NCBI GenBank assembly: GCA_018669475.1 | Contig: JABHCC010000054.1 | Span: 1-35,929, forward strand | DNA: 35,929 nucleotides | Source of the DNA: Bacteroidota bacterium | GTDB taxonomy: Bacteria > Bacteroidota > Bacteroidia > Bacteroidales > UBA12481 | Direction: 5' to 3' | Part shown: piece after piece, positions 24,671-32,513 of the stretch | Numbering within the stretch: position 1 is the stretch's first letter | Layout: each line of letters opens with the position of its first letter | The notes under the pieces: generated by a model | Database searches by the model: none | Seen by the model: only the letters and a program-made list of their open reading frames with translations | Told to the model about the DNA's origin: nothing | Made by a program: the position numbers and the translations under genes

Positions 24671-25214
24671 CGCAATTATTTTTTAACAATCCTTCCCTGA
24701 TTTTCTTCCGAGCCAGGTATAAATTAGTTTTAATGCTTCCTTGTGTTTGTCCGGTTATTTCTCTCACCTCCCGGATGGTATAGCCTTCTATGTCTCTGAG
24801 TATGAAGGTCTCCTTCTGAGCAGCAGGTAAGTATTCTGCCTCTAAGATGATGGTCTGATATAAACCCATAGTGTCACCTGCATGTTCATCTTCTACAACA
24901 GCCTTAAGATCAGCCTTATCAAGAGTAGTATTGAGATTAGATTTGTCTGATCTGATACGGTCGATACATTCATTCTTTATTATCGAATAAAACCATGTAG
25001 TGAACCTGGATTTTTCGGGATGATACTGATCAAAAGCCTTCCATGCTTTTATAAACGCAGTCTGTATGGCATCCTGGATATCAGTTGGTTGCTTTATAAA
25101 CTGTTTGGCTATATGATAGGCGAAATCCATGTTTTCATGCATCAAACCAGTGAAACGTAATTCGTTCAACTGCTTACTATAATCCTTACCTGGTTTCTTT
25201 TTTTTACCAGACAT
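24654..25214 (-). CDS. ECF-type RNA polymerase sigma factor
   Basis: The protein has 186 residues with both ECF domains. Region 2 is at about 35-95, with DIQDAIQTAFIKAWKAFDQY and the melting-loop segment SRFTTWFYSIIKNECIDRIR. Region 4 is at about 130-180, with LPAAQKETFILRDIEGYTIR (LP..Q....L....G.T..E pattern), REITGQTQGSIKTNLYLARKKI forming the helix-turn-helix. It is the first gene of a tightly overlapping three-gene unit with its anti-sigma factor and a lipoprotein. The gene is divergent from purL across about 130 bases. The stimulus and target promoters are unknown. Confidence 0.92.
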   Translation of the reverse strand: MSGKKKKPGKDYSKQLNELRFTGLMHENMDFAYHIAKQFIKQPTDIQDAIQTAFIKAWKAFDQYHPEKSRFTTWFYSIIKNECIDRIRSDKSNLNTTLDKADLKAVVEDEHAGDTMGLYQTIILEAEYLPAAQKETFILRDIEGYTIREVREITGQTQGSIKTNLYLARKKIREGLLKNNCDAKNK

Positions 25215-25303
25215 TTTAACTGTTTTCTGTTATTTATACGAAGCTAAGCTTAAAAGGTCAAATATTGGTGATAAGTTGAGTTTACTCAGCAACAGAATAT
25301 TTG

Positions 25304-25311
25304 TATTTTTG
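25304..25311 (+). promoter_or_regulatory. Candidate -7 element (TATTTTTG) for purL
   Basis: TATTTTTG matches TAnnTTTG and lies 34 bases before the chosen purL ATG at 25346. It rules out the upstream in-frame TTG codon that starts inside it. A TTG lies about 25 bases further upstream, outside the usual spacing. Confidence 0.5.
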
Positions 25312-25345
25312 CGCCATAGATATTTTTATTGAAAATTACCTTGTC

Positions 25346-28300
25346 ATGATCACATTCTTTCGTGGAAATTCACAGGTTTATGTTGTGCAATCTGATATTG
25401 TTCTCTCAGAGAATGATCAGAAGAAATTGTATTGGCTTTTTGGAAAAGCACCATCTATTCCAGAGCCTCGGCTTTCGGGTTGGTTTGTGGGACCAAGAAA
25501 AGAGATGATAACACCATGGTCAACGAATGCTGTTGAGATAACATGCAATATGGGCATTGAGGGGATTTTCAGGATTGAAGAGTTTTTTCCGGCTGATGGA
25601 GCTGAAGCTTCTTTTGATCCAATGTTACAGAGCTTGTATCAGAATCTGGATCAGGAAGTTTTTGATATTGATAAGAAACCCGAGGAAATTATTGAGGTAG
25701 CAGATATCAAGGCTTATAATGAGGCTGAAGGTTTGGCTCTAAGTGATGATGAAATTGAATATCTTGAAGGAGTTTCGAAAAAGATAAACAGATCATTGAC
25801 TGATAGTGAGGTTTTTGGATTTTCACAGGTGAATTCTGAGCACTGCCGGCATAAAATTTTTAACGGCACCTTTATTATTGATGGGGAGGAGATGGGCGAA
25901 TCACTTTTTTCATTGATTAAAAAGACCTCTAAAGTCAATCCCAATACTATTGTTTCTGCTTACAAAGATAATGTAGCGTTTATTCTCGGACCTGAAGTTG
26001 AGCAGTTTGCACCTGCCAGTCAGGACAAGCCTGATTTCTTTGAAACCAGAAGAACATCATCGGTCATTTCTCTCAAGGCTGAAACGCACAATTTTCCTAC
26101 TACAGTTGAACCTTTTAATGGAGCTGCTACCGGTTCGGGAGGTGAGATCAGGGACAGAATGGCTGGCGGAAAAGCCAGCATGCCACTGATCGGAACTGCC
26201 GTTTATATGACATCCTATCCAAGGATGGGGGAGGATCGTAATTGGGAAAATCACGATGAAGCCAGAAACTGGTTATATCAAACACCCCGACAGATTCTTG
26301 TGAAAGCATCTAATGGAGCCAGTGATTTTGGAAATAAATTTGGTCAGCCCCTGTTATGTGGTAGTTTGATGACATTTGAGCATCTTGAACAAGGGGTCAG
26401 CTATGGTTATGATAAGGTTATTATGCAGGCTGGTGGGGTTGGTACCGGTAATTTTGACGATGCTCAGAAAGATACACCAGAAGCCGGGGATGTTATTGTG
26501 GTGTTGGGTGGCGATAATTATCGCATCGGAATGGGTGGAGGAGCAGTTTCATCGGTGGCAACAGGTGAATTCGATAATCGTATAGAGCTTAATGCTGTTC
26601 AGCGATCAAATCCCGAGATGCAGAAGCGTGTGTATAATGCGATTCGTGCGATGGCTGAAGCCGACATAAATCCTATTGTTTCAATACATGATCATGGTGC
26701 TGGTGGTCATCTCAACTCTTTATCAGAACTGGTTGAAGAGCTTGGAGGAAAGATTGATATTGACAAACTTCCGCTTGGCGATCCTACTCTTTCAGCGAAA
26801 GAAATTATCGGGAATGAGTCGCAGGAGCGAATGGGTTTGATTATTAAGGAGAAAGATCTTGCCGTTATGGAAAGAGTTGCTGAGCGTGAGCGGGCTCCCT
26901 TTTATCCGGTAGGGAAAACAACTGGGGATTATCGTTTCGTTTTTAATAATGGTGCAGGTAAGCAGAATCCGATTGATCTTGATCTGGCATATATGTTTGG
27001 GAAACCACCAAAAACTGTTTTGAGTGATAAAAGCCGGGACATTGTTTTTGACAAGCTGGATTACCAAACAGATAAGCTTGATCATTATATCCGACAGGTA
27101 CTGAGAATTGAGGCAGTTGCCTGTAAAGACTGGCTGACGAATAAGGTTGACCGATCGGTTACCGGGCGTGGAGCTGTTCAGCAATGTGCCGGAGAGATTC
27201 AGCTGCCAGTTAATGATTTAGCTGTTGTGGCACTTGATTACCGGGGGGGCAAAGCTGTTGCTACAGCTATTGGGCATGCTCCGGTTGCTGCTCTAATTAA
27301 TGAGGAAGCGGGATCGCGTCTCGCAGTTGCGGAGGCTCTGACCAATATGATTTGGGCTCCTTTGAAGGATAAAATCAAATCTGTTTCTTTATCTGCAAAC
27401 TGGATGTGGCCGGCAAAAAATCCGGGTGAAAATGCTCGTTTGTACAGGGCTGTGAAAGCAGTGAGCGATTTTTGCTGTGATCTTGGGATTAATGTTCCTA
27501 CGGGTAAAGATTCAATGTCAATGACTCAGAAGTATCCGGATGGGAAAACTGTTTTTGCACCGGGTACTGTCATTATTTCTTCAGCAGGAGAGGTGCCGGA
27601 TATTAAAAAGACTGTTCCTCAGGTAATGAAACATCTGGAAGAAAGCGAGTTGATATATGTTGACTTCTCTGACGGGAATTATGAACTGGGGGGCTCAAGT
27701 TTGGCCCAAATATTGAATAAATTGGGTCAGAAGGCACCTGATTGTCTCGGTCCTAAGAATTTTGCACTTGGATTTAATGCCATTCAGGAGCTCATTGAAG
27801 AGGGATTGATACACAGTGGTCATGATGTTTCAGCGGGCGGTCTGGTGACTTGTTTGCTTGAAATGTGCTTTCCAAATATGAATGGTGGTGTCACAGTTGA
27901 TCTGGATGTTTTTGATGTGGATGATCCCCTTAGGATTCTGTTCACAGAGCAACCAGCCATTGTAATTCAAACTGAGCACAGTGACATAGTAAGTAAAAGA
28001 CTTAATGAGGCCGGATTAAAGCATTATCGTGTTGGGCGACCTTCAAAGGAGCGTACCATGTACCTGAGGGGAAAAAGCTTGTCTGTCGATTACTCTATTG
28101 ATGATCTGAGAGACAATTGGTTTTATACTTCTTACTTATTTGATCGGGATCAATGTGGTGAAGAGATGGCAGCAGAGAGGTATAAACATTACAAGGAGCA
28201 GCCATTAGATATTAATTTTCCTGCGAATTTCAGCGGACTTTTCAGAGATCAGGGTGTAAATCCTGAGCGAAAAGAGAGATCAGGTATATCTGCAGCAATT

Positions 28301-29038
28301 ATTAGAGAAAAGGGAGTAAATGGAGATCGTGAAATGGCTTATGCCATGCATCTGGCAGGATTTGATGTGAAGGATGTTCATATGACTGATCTGATTTCGG
28401 GGAGAGAAGATCTGGCAGATATCAATTTCATTGTATTCGTTGGAGGATTTTCTAATTCGGATGTTTTGGGTTCAGCAAAAGGCTGGGCGGGTGCTTTTCT
28501 GTATAATCCCAAGGCCAGAGAAAGCCTTGAGAAATTCTATGCACGTGAGGATACTCTTAGTTTGGGTATCTGTAATGGCTGTCAGGTAATGATGGAACTG
28601 GATCTGATCCATCCAAAGGATGCATTGCATCCGAAAATGCTTCATAATGCATCTGGAAAGTTTGAATCAGCCTTTCTGGGAGTTAGCATTGAGGAAAATA
28701 ATTCAGTTATGTTTGGCAGTTTATCCGGAAGTAAACTAGGTGTCTGGGTTGCGCATGGGGAAGGTAAATTCTGGTTTCCTGAGGATGGACGGGAGTACAA
28801 TAAGCTTGTTAAATTTAGATACTCAGCTTATCCGGGCAATCCGAATGGATCACCTGAAGCTGTTGCTGCTATTTGTTCTGACGATGGGCGGCATCTTGCA
28901 ATGATGCCTCATCTTGAAAGATCTTTTGTGCCATGGCAATGGGCACATTACCCTGATGATCGCACAAGTGATGAGTGTACACCCTGGTTAGAGGCCTTTG
29001 TTAATGCCAGAAATTGGGTGAAAAAGAATCAGAAGTAA
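25346..29038 (+). CDS. purL: Phosphoribosylformylglycinamidine synthase (single-chain, large type)
   Basis: The enzyme converts FGAR, glutamine and ATP to FGAM in purine synthesis. From MITFFRGNSQ the protein has 1230 residues, the length of the single-chain type that fuses PurS, PurL and PurQ functions. The N-terminal and linker region includes FSQVNSEHCRHKIFNG. The ATP/FGAR domains carry KAETHNFPTTVEPFNGAATG (two blocks), GGGAVSS, DHGAGGHLNSLSELVEE and PTGKDSMSM. The C-terminal glutaminase domain has the nucleophile Cys1079 in GICNGCQVM, HGEGKF, and the late PHLERSF. This glutaminase domain is intact. Its stop overlaps the convergent PurF-like gene by ten bases. Confidence 0.96.
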   Translation: MITFFRGNSQVYVVQSDIVLSENDQKKLYWLFGKAPSIPEPRLSGWFVGPRKEMITPWSTNAVEITCNMGIEGIFRIEEFFPADGAEASFDPMLQSLYQNLDQEVFDIDKKPEEIIEVADIKAYNEAEGLALSDDEIEYLEGVSKKINRSLTDSEVFGFSQVNSEHCRHKIFNGTFIIDGEEMGESLFSLIKKTSKVNPNTIVSAYKDNVAFILGPEVEQFAPASQDKPDFFETRRTSSVISLKAETHNFPTTVEPFNGAATGSGGEIRDRMAGGKASMPLIGTAVYMTSYPRMGEDRNWENHDEARNWLYQTPRQILVKASNGASDFGNKFGQPLLCGSLMTFEHLEQGVSYGYDKVIMQAGGVGTGNFDDAQKDTPEAGDVIVVLGGDNYRIGMGGGAVSSVATGEFDNRIELNAVQRSNPEMQKRVYNAIRAMAEADINPIVSIHDHGAGGHLNSLSELVEELGGKIDIDKLPLGDPTLSAKEIIGNESQERMGLIIKEKDLAVMERVAERERAPFYPVGKTTGDYRFVFNNGAGKQNPIDLDLAYMFGKPPKTVLSDKSRDIVFDKLDYQTDKLDHYIRQVLRIEAVACKDWLTNKVDRSVTGRGAVQQCAGEIQLPVNDLAVVALDYRGGKAVATAIGHAPVAALINEEAGSRLAVAEALTNMIWAPLKDKIKSVSLSANWMWPAKNPGENARLYRAVKAVSDFCCDLGINVPTGKDSMSMTQKYPDGKTVFAPGTVIISSAGEVPDIKKTVPQVMKHLEESELIYVDFSDGNYELGGSSLAQILNKLGQKAPDCLGPKNFALGFNAIQELIEEGLIHSGHDVSAGGLVTCLLEMCFPNMNGGVTVDLDVFDVDDPLRILFTEQPAIVIQTEHSDIVSKRLNEAGLKHYRVGRPSKERTMYLRGKSLSVDYSIDDLRDNWFYTSYLFDRDQCGEEMAAERYKHYKEQPLDINFPANFSGLFRDQGVNPERKERSGISAAIIREKGVNGDREMAYAMHLAGFDVKDVHMTDLISGREDLADINFIVFVGGFSNSDVLGSAKGWAGAFLYNPKARESLEKFYAREDTLSLGICNGCQVMMELDLIHPKDALHPKMLHNASGKFESAFLGVSIEENNSVMFGSLSGSKLGVWVAHGEGKFWFPEDGREYNKLVKFRYSAYPGNPNGSPEAVAAICSDDGRHLAMMPHLERSFVPWQWAHYPDDRTSDECTPWLEAFVNARNWVKKNQK

Positions 29039-30429
29039 CTGGATCCATCCCAACAATGTGTACAAAGTTGTTCTTTGGGAAGCCCAATGGCTTCTACAAG
29101 ATCCGGCAGGTCTTGATACATTAGTGAATCCAGGCCAAGGGTTTTAGCAATCTGATCAACCATAGCAACGTAGTTAGCGCTTGTCGGATCGGTGTAATTC
29201 TCGAAGTTACTTTCATCGCCCTCAAGAATCTTAATAGCTTTTCGTGTGGCTAATTCAAGCGTGGAACGCGATTGACTGAAATTAAGAAACATACATGGGA
29301 AAGTGAGGGGAGGGCATGCAATTCTCATGTGCACCTCTGATGCTCCACAGTCATACAAGTCTTTAGTATTATCTTTCAATTGAGTTCCACGTACAATTGA
29401 GTCATCTAGAAAAACCATTTTCTGACCCTTTACCAAATCTTTGTTGGGTATTAGTTTCATTCGGGCCACCAGATCTCTGGTTTCCTGACTTTGGGGCATA
29501 AAACTCCTGGGCCAGGTTGGAGTATATTTCGTATATGCACGTTTATATGGCAGCTTTCGCTCGTTCGAATAACCATAGGCATGACCTACACCTGAATCGG
29601 GTATGCCGCAGACAAAATCAGCATCTACAGAGTCTCGTTTTGCCAGGGCTGCTCCACAGTTATAACGGCATTGATCCACATTGATATTCTCATAATCAGA
29701 ATTAGGATAGCCATAATAAACCCATAAAAAGCTACAGACTTGCATCTTGTCTGATGCTTTTTTGAGAACCTCGTAGCCGTCAGCAGTAACTTTGATGATT
29801 TCACCAGCTCCGATGAAATGTTCAGTTTCGTATGCCAGATTTGGGAATGAACAAGTTTCGGAAGCCAATGCATATCCAAGATGATTTTTACCCAAGGTGA
29901 TTGTAGTTCTTCCTAACTTGTCGCGGGCTGCAATAATTCCCTCATCATTAAGGATTAACAGAGAACAACTTCCTTTGATTGAGTTATGAACGTTTTCAAT
30001 ACCTGATACAAAATTGTCTTCTTCACAGATAAGCTTAGCAACCAACTCTGTAGGATTGGTAAAGTTTTGGGAGGTTTCGACAAACTGCATGCCTTTGTCA
30101 AGAAAATGCTTAGTCAATTCCTCACTGTTATTGATTTTACTAACGGTTACCAGAGCGAATTTTCCAAGGTGAGAATTAACCAATATTGGCTGACTATCAG
30201 TGTCGCTTATAACCCCAACACCAGAATTCCCCTTGAAGTCATTAAGAGCATTTTCGAATTTATTCCTGAAATAAGCATTCTCAAGGCTATGAATGGATCG
30301 ACTGAAATCCCCTTTGTTTAAAAAAGCCATTCCAGCACGCTTTGTGCCAAGATGAGAATGGTAATCAGTTCCATAAAAAACATCCGTTACTACATCTTTT
30401 TGCGATATTGCTCCAAAGAATCCACTCAT
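29029..30429 (-). CDS. Amidophosphoribosyltransferase homologue without the glutaminase nucleophile
   Basis: The 466-residue protein is PurF-like over its full length. The phosphoribosyltransferase half is well preserved: ARDKLGRTTITLG, CGIPDSGVGHAYGYS and the PRPP loop FLDDSIVRGT (340-349). Four cysteines equivalent to the Fe-S ligands of the Bacillus-type enzyme are present at 232, 379, 456 and 459 (PC...CTHC). The N-terminus reads MSGFFGA, so the catalytic Cys that normally follows Met is Ser, and the oxyanion HNGNL segment is replaced by VSKINNSEEL. Glutamine-dependent catalysis is therefore unlikely in the standard way. It may use ammonia, get it from a partner, or have changed role. It is convergent with purL. 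Confidence 0.87.
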   Translation of the reverse strand: MSGFFGAISQKDVVTDVFYGTDYHSHLGTKRAGMAFLNKGDFSRSIHSLENAYFRNKFENALNDFKGNSGVGVISDTDSQPILVNSHLGKFALVTVSKINNSEELTKHFLDKGMQFVETSQNFTNPTELVAKLICEEDNFVSGIENVHNSIKGSCSLLILNDEGIIAARDKLGRTTITLGKNHLGYALASETCSFPNLAYETEHFIGAGEIIKVTADGYEVLKKASDKMQVCSFLWVYYGYPNSDYENINVDQCRYNCGAALAKRDSVDADFVCGIPDSGVGHAYGYSNERKLPYKRAYTKYTPTWPRSFMPQSQETRDLVARMKLIPNKDLVKGQKMVFLDDSIVRGTQLKDNTKDLYDCGASEVHMRIACPPLTFPCMFLNFSQSRSTLELATRKAIKILEGDESNFENYTDPTSANYVAMVDQIAKTLGLDSLMYQDLPDLVEAIGLPKEQLCTHCWDGSSYF

Positions 30430-30472
30430 GAGTTATAACTTTTTTGTTGTTGGCCTAAATTAAGTATAAAAC

Positions 30473-30506
30473 AAAAAAAACCTGTTCGGAAATAATGCCG
30501 AACAGG
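30473..30506 (-). terminator. Intrinsic terminator of the blaI-M56/M23 operon
   Basis: A perfect 9-bp stem, CCTGTTCGG (30481-30489) with CCGAACAGG (30498-30506), has an 8-base loop. On the minus strand it is followed by a run of eight T (30480-30473). It lies 25 bases behind the M56/M23 stop codon. Confidence 0.85.
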
Positions 30507-30531
30507 TAAACTTTTTAACAAGGAAGCAGGC

Positions 30532-31926
30532 CTATTTTTTTTTCTTTTTCTCCTGTTCCTTTTTTTGTGCTTCCTTCTTTTTTAAAGCCTCTTTTTTCTT
30601 GATGATCTCTTTTTTCTTTAAATCATCGATATTTTTTTTCTCACCATTCATCTTCTGCATAAGCTTCTTCGGGTCAATCTGTTTTCCGTCAAAGCGAACC
30701 TCATAATGAAGATGGGGAGCAGTAGATTTGCCTGTATTACCAACTGTACCTATTACCTGTCCTTTTTTTACTATATCGCCATCTTTAACTTTGATTTTAT
30801 CAAGATGAGCATACAATGTTGAAAAGTGATCGCCATGTGTCAGGAATACTATGTTACCATAGTCTCCTTTTGCCTTAGCAGTTTTCACTTTTCCTGATGC
30901 AGTTGCCATAATTGGTGTTCCAGGTTTTGCTGCGAAATCAATACCAGGATGTGACTCAGCATCTGTACCTCCAAAGTCTTTAGAGATCTTTTTAATGTCA
31001 GCCTTGTTGATTGGCCACATGCTGGGTGGATTTTTCTTAGTTTTTTCCTGATCAGCTGACTGATTGCTCGTAAAAGAAAATGAAAGTAGTCCTAAAACAA
31101 GAGCCGGAAGGATGAGCATGTATTTCCAGCTAGCTTTCTTTGATGAATTTTTAGTTGCCATAATTACTCTTTTTTTTAATGTTGAACTCTTTAAATGGCT
31201 GGCCAGCCTATATGAATGATTATGCATAATTTCCTGAACAATAGTGTCGACGTAGTCTTTCAGATTAGTTCCTGAATTCAGGACATCCCGATCGGCCAGG
31301 AATTCATGTGTTTCCTGTGCTGATTTTTTGTACAACTGAATAAATGGGTTGAACCACAGTACTGCCTGAATAATCTCAAGGATGATCAAATCGGCCGAAT
31401 GAAGTTGACGTGAATGAGCTAATTCATGTCGGATTACTACATCCTGTTGGCTTTGATCATCTGCATCTTTCTGAATAAATATCCATCTGAAAAATGAAAA
31501 TGATGGAATCCGGTCGGTCATAATAAGTCGAAAATTATCTTTTCTGACCGATGGATTCCGGTACCGGATCAACGATAAATAGCAGGCATGATAAAAACTC
31601 CTGATCATCATGAAAGCCAGTCCTGATAAATAAATCCAGATATAAATGGCTTGCCTCGTGATTCCGCCTGAAGGCCGCCCTTCGGCAGAGTCAGACAGAC
31701 CTGCTAATGATGGTATTTCGCTGAAGCCAGGGAACAGGGTAGCTGAACCTGATATAGAATTAATAGGTATGTTAATAAGAGGTATTAAGAAAGAGCTTAC
31801 TAATGCTAATAGTAAAATGTATCGGTTGGTGCGAAAGAAAGTTTCATTTCTGAATAGTAGAAAGTAAACTCCATAAAACAAAACAGTTAGAAAACTAACT
31901 TCAAACAAATAGTAGAAAATTTCCAT
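30532..31926 (-). CDS. BlaR1-like M56 membrane protease fused to a periplasmic M23 (LytM) peptidase domain
   Basis: The 464-residue protein joins two metalloprotease types. Membrane helices at about 5-25, 36-53 and 93-113 precede a cytoplasmic M56 domain with the zinc motif HELAH at 167-171 and the downstream acid in ETHEFLADRD (205-213). A fourth helix lies at about 269-287. Beyond it, in the periplasm, is an M23 domain with all usual ligands: HPGIDF (His326, Asp330), LYAHL (His374) and HLHYEV (His405, His407). The last 30 residues are almost only Lys, Glu and Gln. In classical BlaR1 the periplasmic part is a beta-lactam sensor. The BlaI-type repressor gene ends two bases upstream. The role in cell-wall sensing or remodelling is inferred. 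Confidence 0.88.
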   Translation of the reverse strand: MEIFYYLFEVSFLTVLFYGVYFLLFRNETFFRTNRYILLLALVSSFLIPLINIPINSISGSATLFPGFSEIPSLAGLSDSAEGRPSGGITRQAIYIWIYLSGLAFMMIRSFYHACYLSLIRYRNPSVRKDNFRLIMTDRIPSFSFFRWIFIQKDADDQSQQDVVIRHELAHSRQLHSADLIILEIIQAVLWFNPFIQLYKKSAQETHEFLADRDVLNSGTNLKDYVDTIVQEIMHNHSYRLASHLKSSTLKKRVIMATKNSSKKASWKYMLILPALVLGLLSFSFTSNQSADQEKTKKNPPSMWPINKADIKKISKDFGGTDAESHPGIDFAAKPGTPIMATASGKVKTAKAKGDYGNIVFLTHGDHFSTLYAHLDKIKVKDGDIVKKGQVIGTVGNTGKSTAPHLHYEVRFDGKQIDPKKLMQKMNGEKKNIDDLKKKEIIKKKEALKKKEAQKKEQEKKKKK

Positions 31927-31928
31927 GG

Positions 31929-32306
31929 CTAGTCTTTTTTCTTTTTGGAGATTTGATCATCTATCATCGAGCGAATCTCTTCAAGATCATCAATGTTCAG
32001 GTCTTCATCGCGTGTGAGGAATGAAGCAAATTTTGCCACGGATCCGGAGAAGTAATCCTGAACTACTACATCGAATTGACCCTTGAGATATTCTTCTTTC
32101 CTGATCTTTGGATAGTATTGATGTATCTTTCCGTAAGTATTAAAAGCAATAAAGCCTTTTTTAACCAGAACTCTAATTACTGTTGATATTGTCGTATATG
32201 CCGGACGTGGTTCCGGAAATGATTCAACCAGGTCTTTTAAAAATGCCAGATCCAGATTCCACAGATATTGCATGACCTGCTCTTCAGCTTTTGTGAGTTG
32301 TTTCAT
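31929..32306 (-). CDS. BlaI/MecI-family transcriptional repressor
   Basis: From the ATG at 32306 the protein has 125 residues with the BlaI winged-helix fold: MKQLTKAEEQVMQYLW, the recognition region RPAYTTISTVIRVLVKKGFI, then the wing FNTYGKIHQYYPKI. A C-terminal dimerisation region (EYLKGQFDVVVQDYFSGSVAKF, split at Q) follows. In BlaI/BlaR1 systems the M56 protease inactivates this repressor to free the operon. The frame is open seven codons further upstream, but a full promoter lies over that stretch, so the longer start is rejected. It is separated from the M56/M23 gene by two bases. Confidence 0.92.
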   Translation of the reverse strand: MKQLTKAEEQVMQYLWNLDLAFLKDLVESFPEPRPAYTTISTVIRVLVKKGFIAFNTYGKIHQYYPKIRKEEYLKGQFDVVVQDYFSGSVAKFASFLTRDEDLNIDDLEEIRSMIDDQISKKKKD

Positions 32307-32310
32307 GCAA

Positions 32311-32341
32311 CAAATATATAACGACAAATATCATTATACAA
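32311..32341 (-). promoter_or_regulatory. Promoter of the blaI-M56/M23 operon
   Basis: On the minus strand TTG (32341-32339) is followed after a 20-base spacer by TATATTTG (32318-32311), a full -33/-7 match. The -7 element ends only 4 bases before the blaI ATG, which suggests a leaderless or nearly leaderless transcript. Confidence 0.65.
32318..32337. promoter_or_regulatory. Candidate BlaI operator (imperfect dyad in the promoter spacer)
   Basis: ATAACGACA-AA-TATCATTAT fits the symmetric pattern ATAAyGAyA-nn-TrTCrTTAT, with 14 of 20 positions matching its own reverse complement. It fills the spacer between the -33 and -7 elements, where a bound repressor would block polymerase. Assignment to BlaI is by position only. 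Confidence 0.45.
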
Positions 32342-32513
32342 CTATAAGAATAGTAATATGACGATAAAAGTAATAACCGTGTTGTTTGATTTTGTAAATG
32401 GCTGACTCAGGTGTCTACAGGAGTGTTAGGCTTTAAGATTAAGGAGCTCATTAAACGAGAGAATTAGAAGGATTCGGATCTTTGATCGAGGCAAAAAACT
32501 ATAGTGGATACTT

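Noticed and set aside
32307-32327. BlaI start seven codons upstream (beginning MSLYICC)
   Set aside because: The stretch is the promoter -7 region of the same gene; MKQLTKAEEQ at 32306 is the family-typical start.
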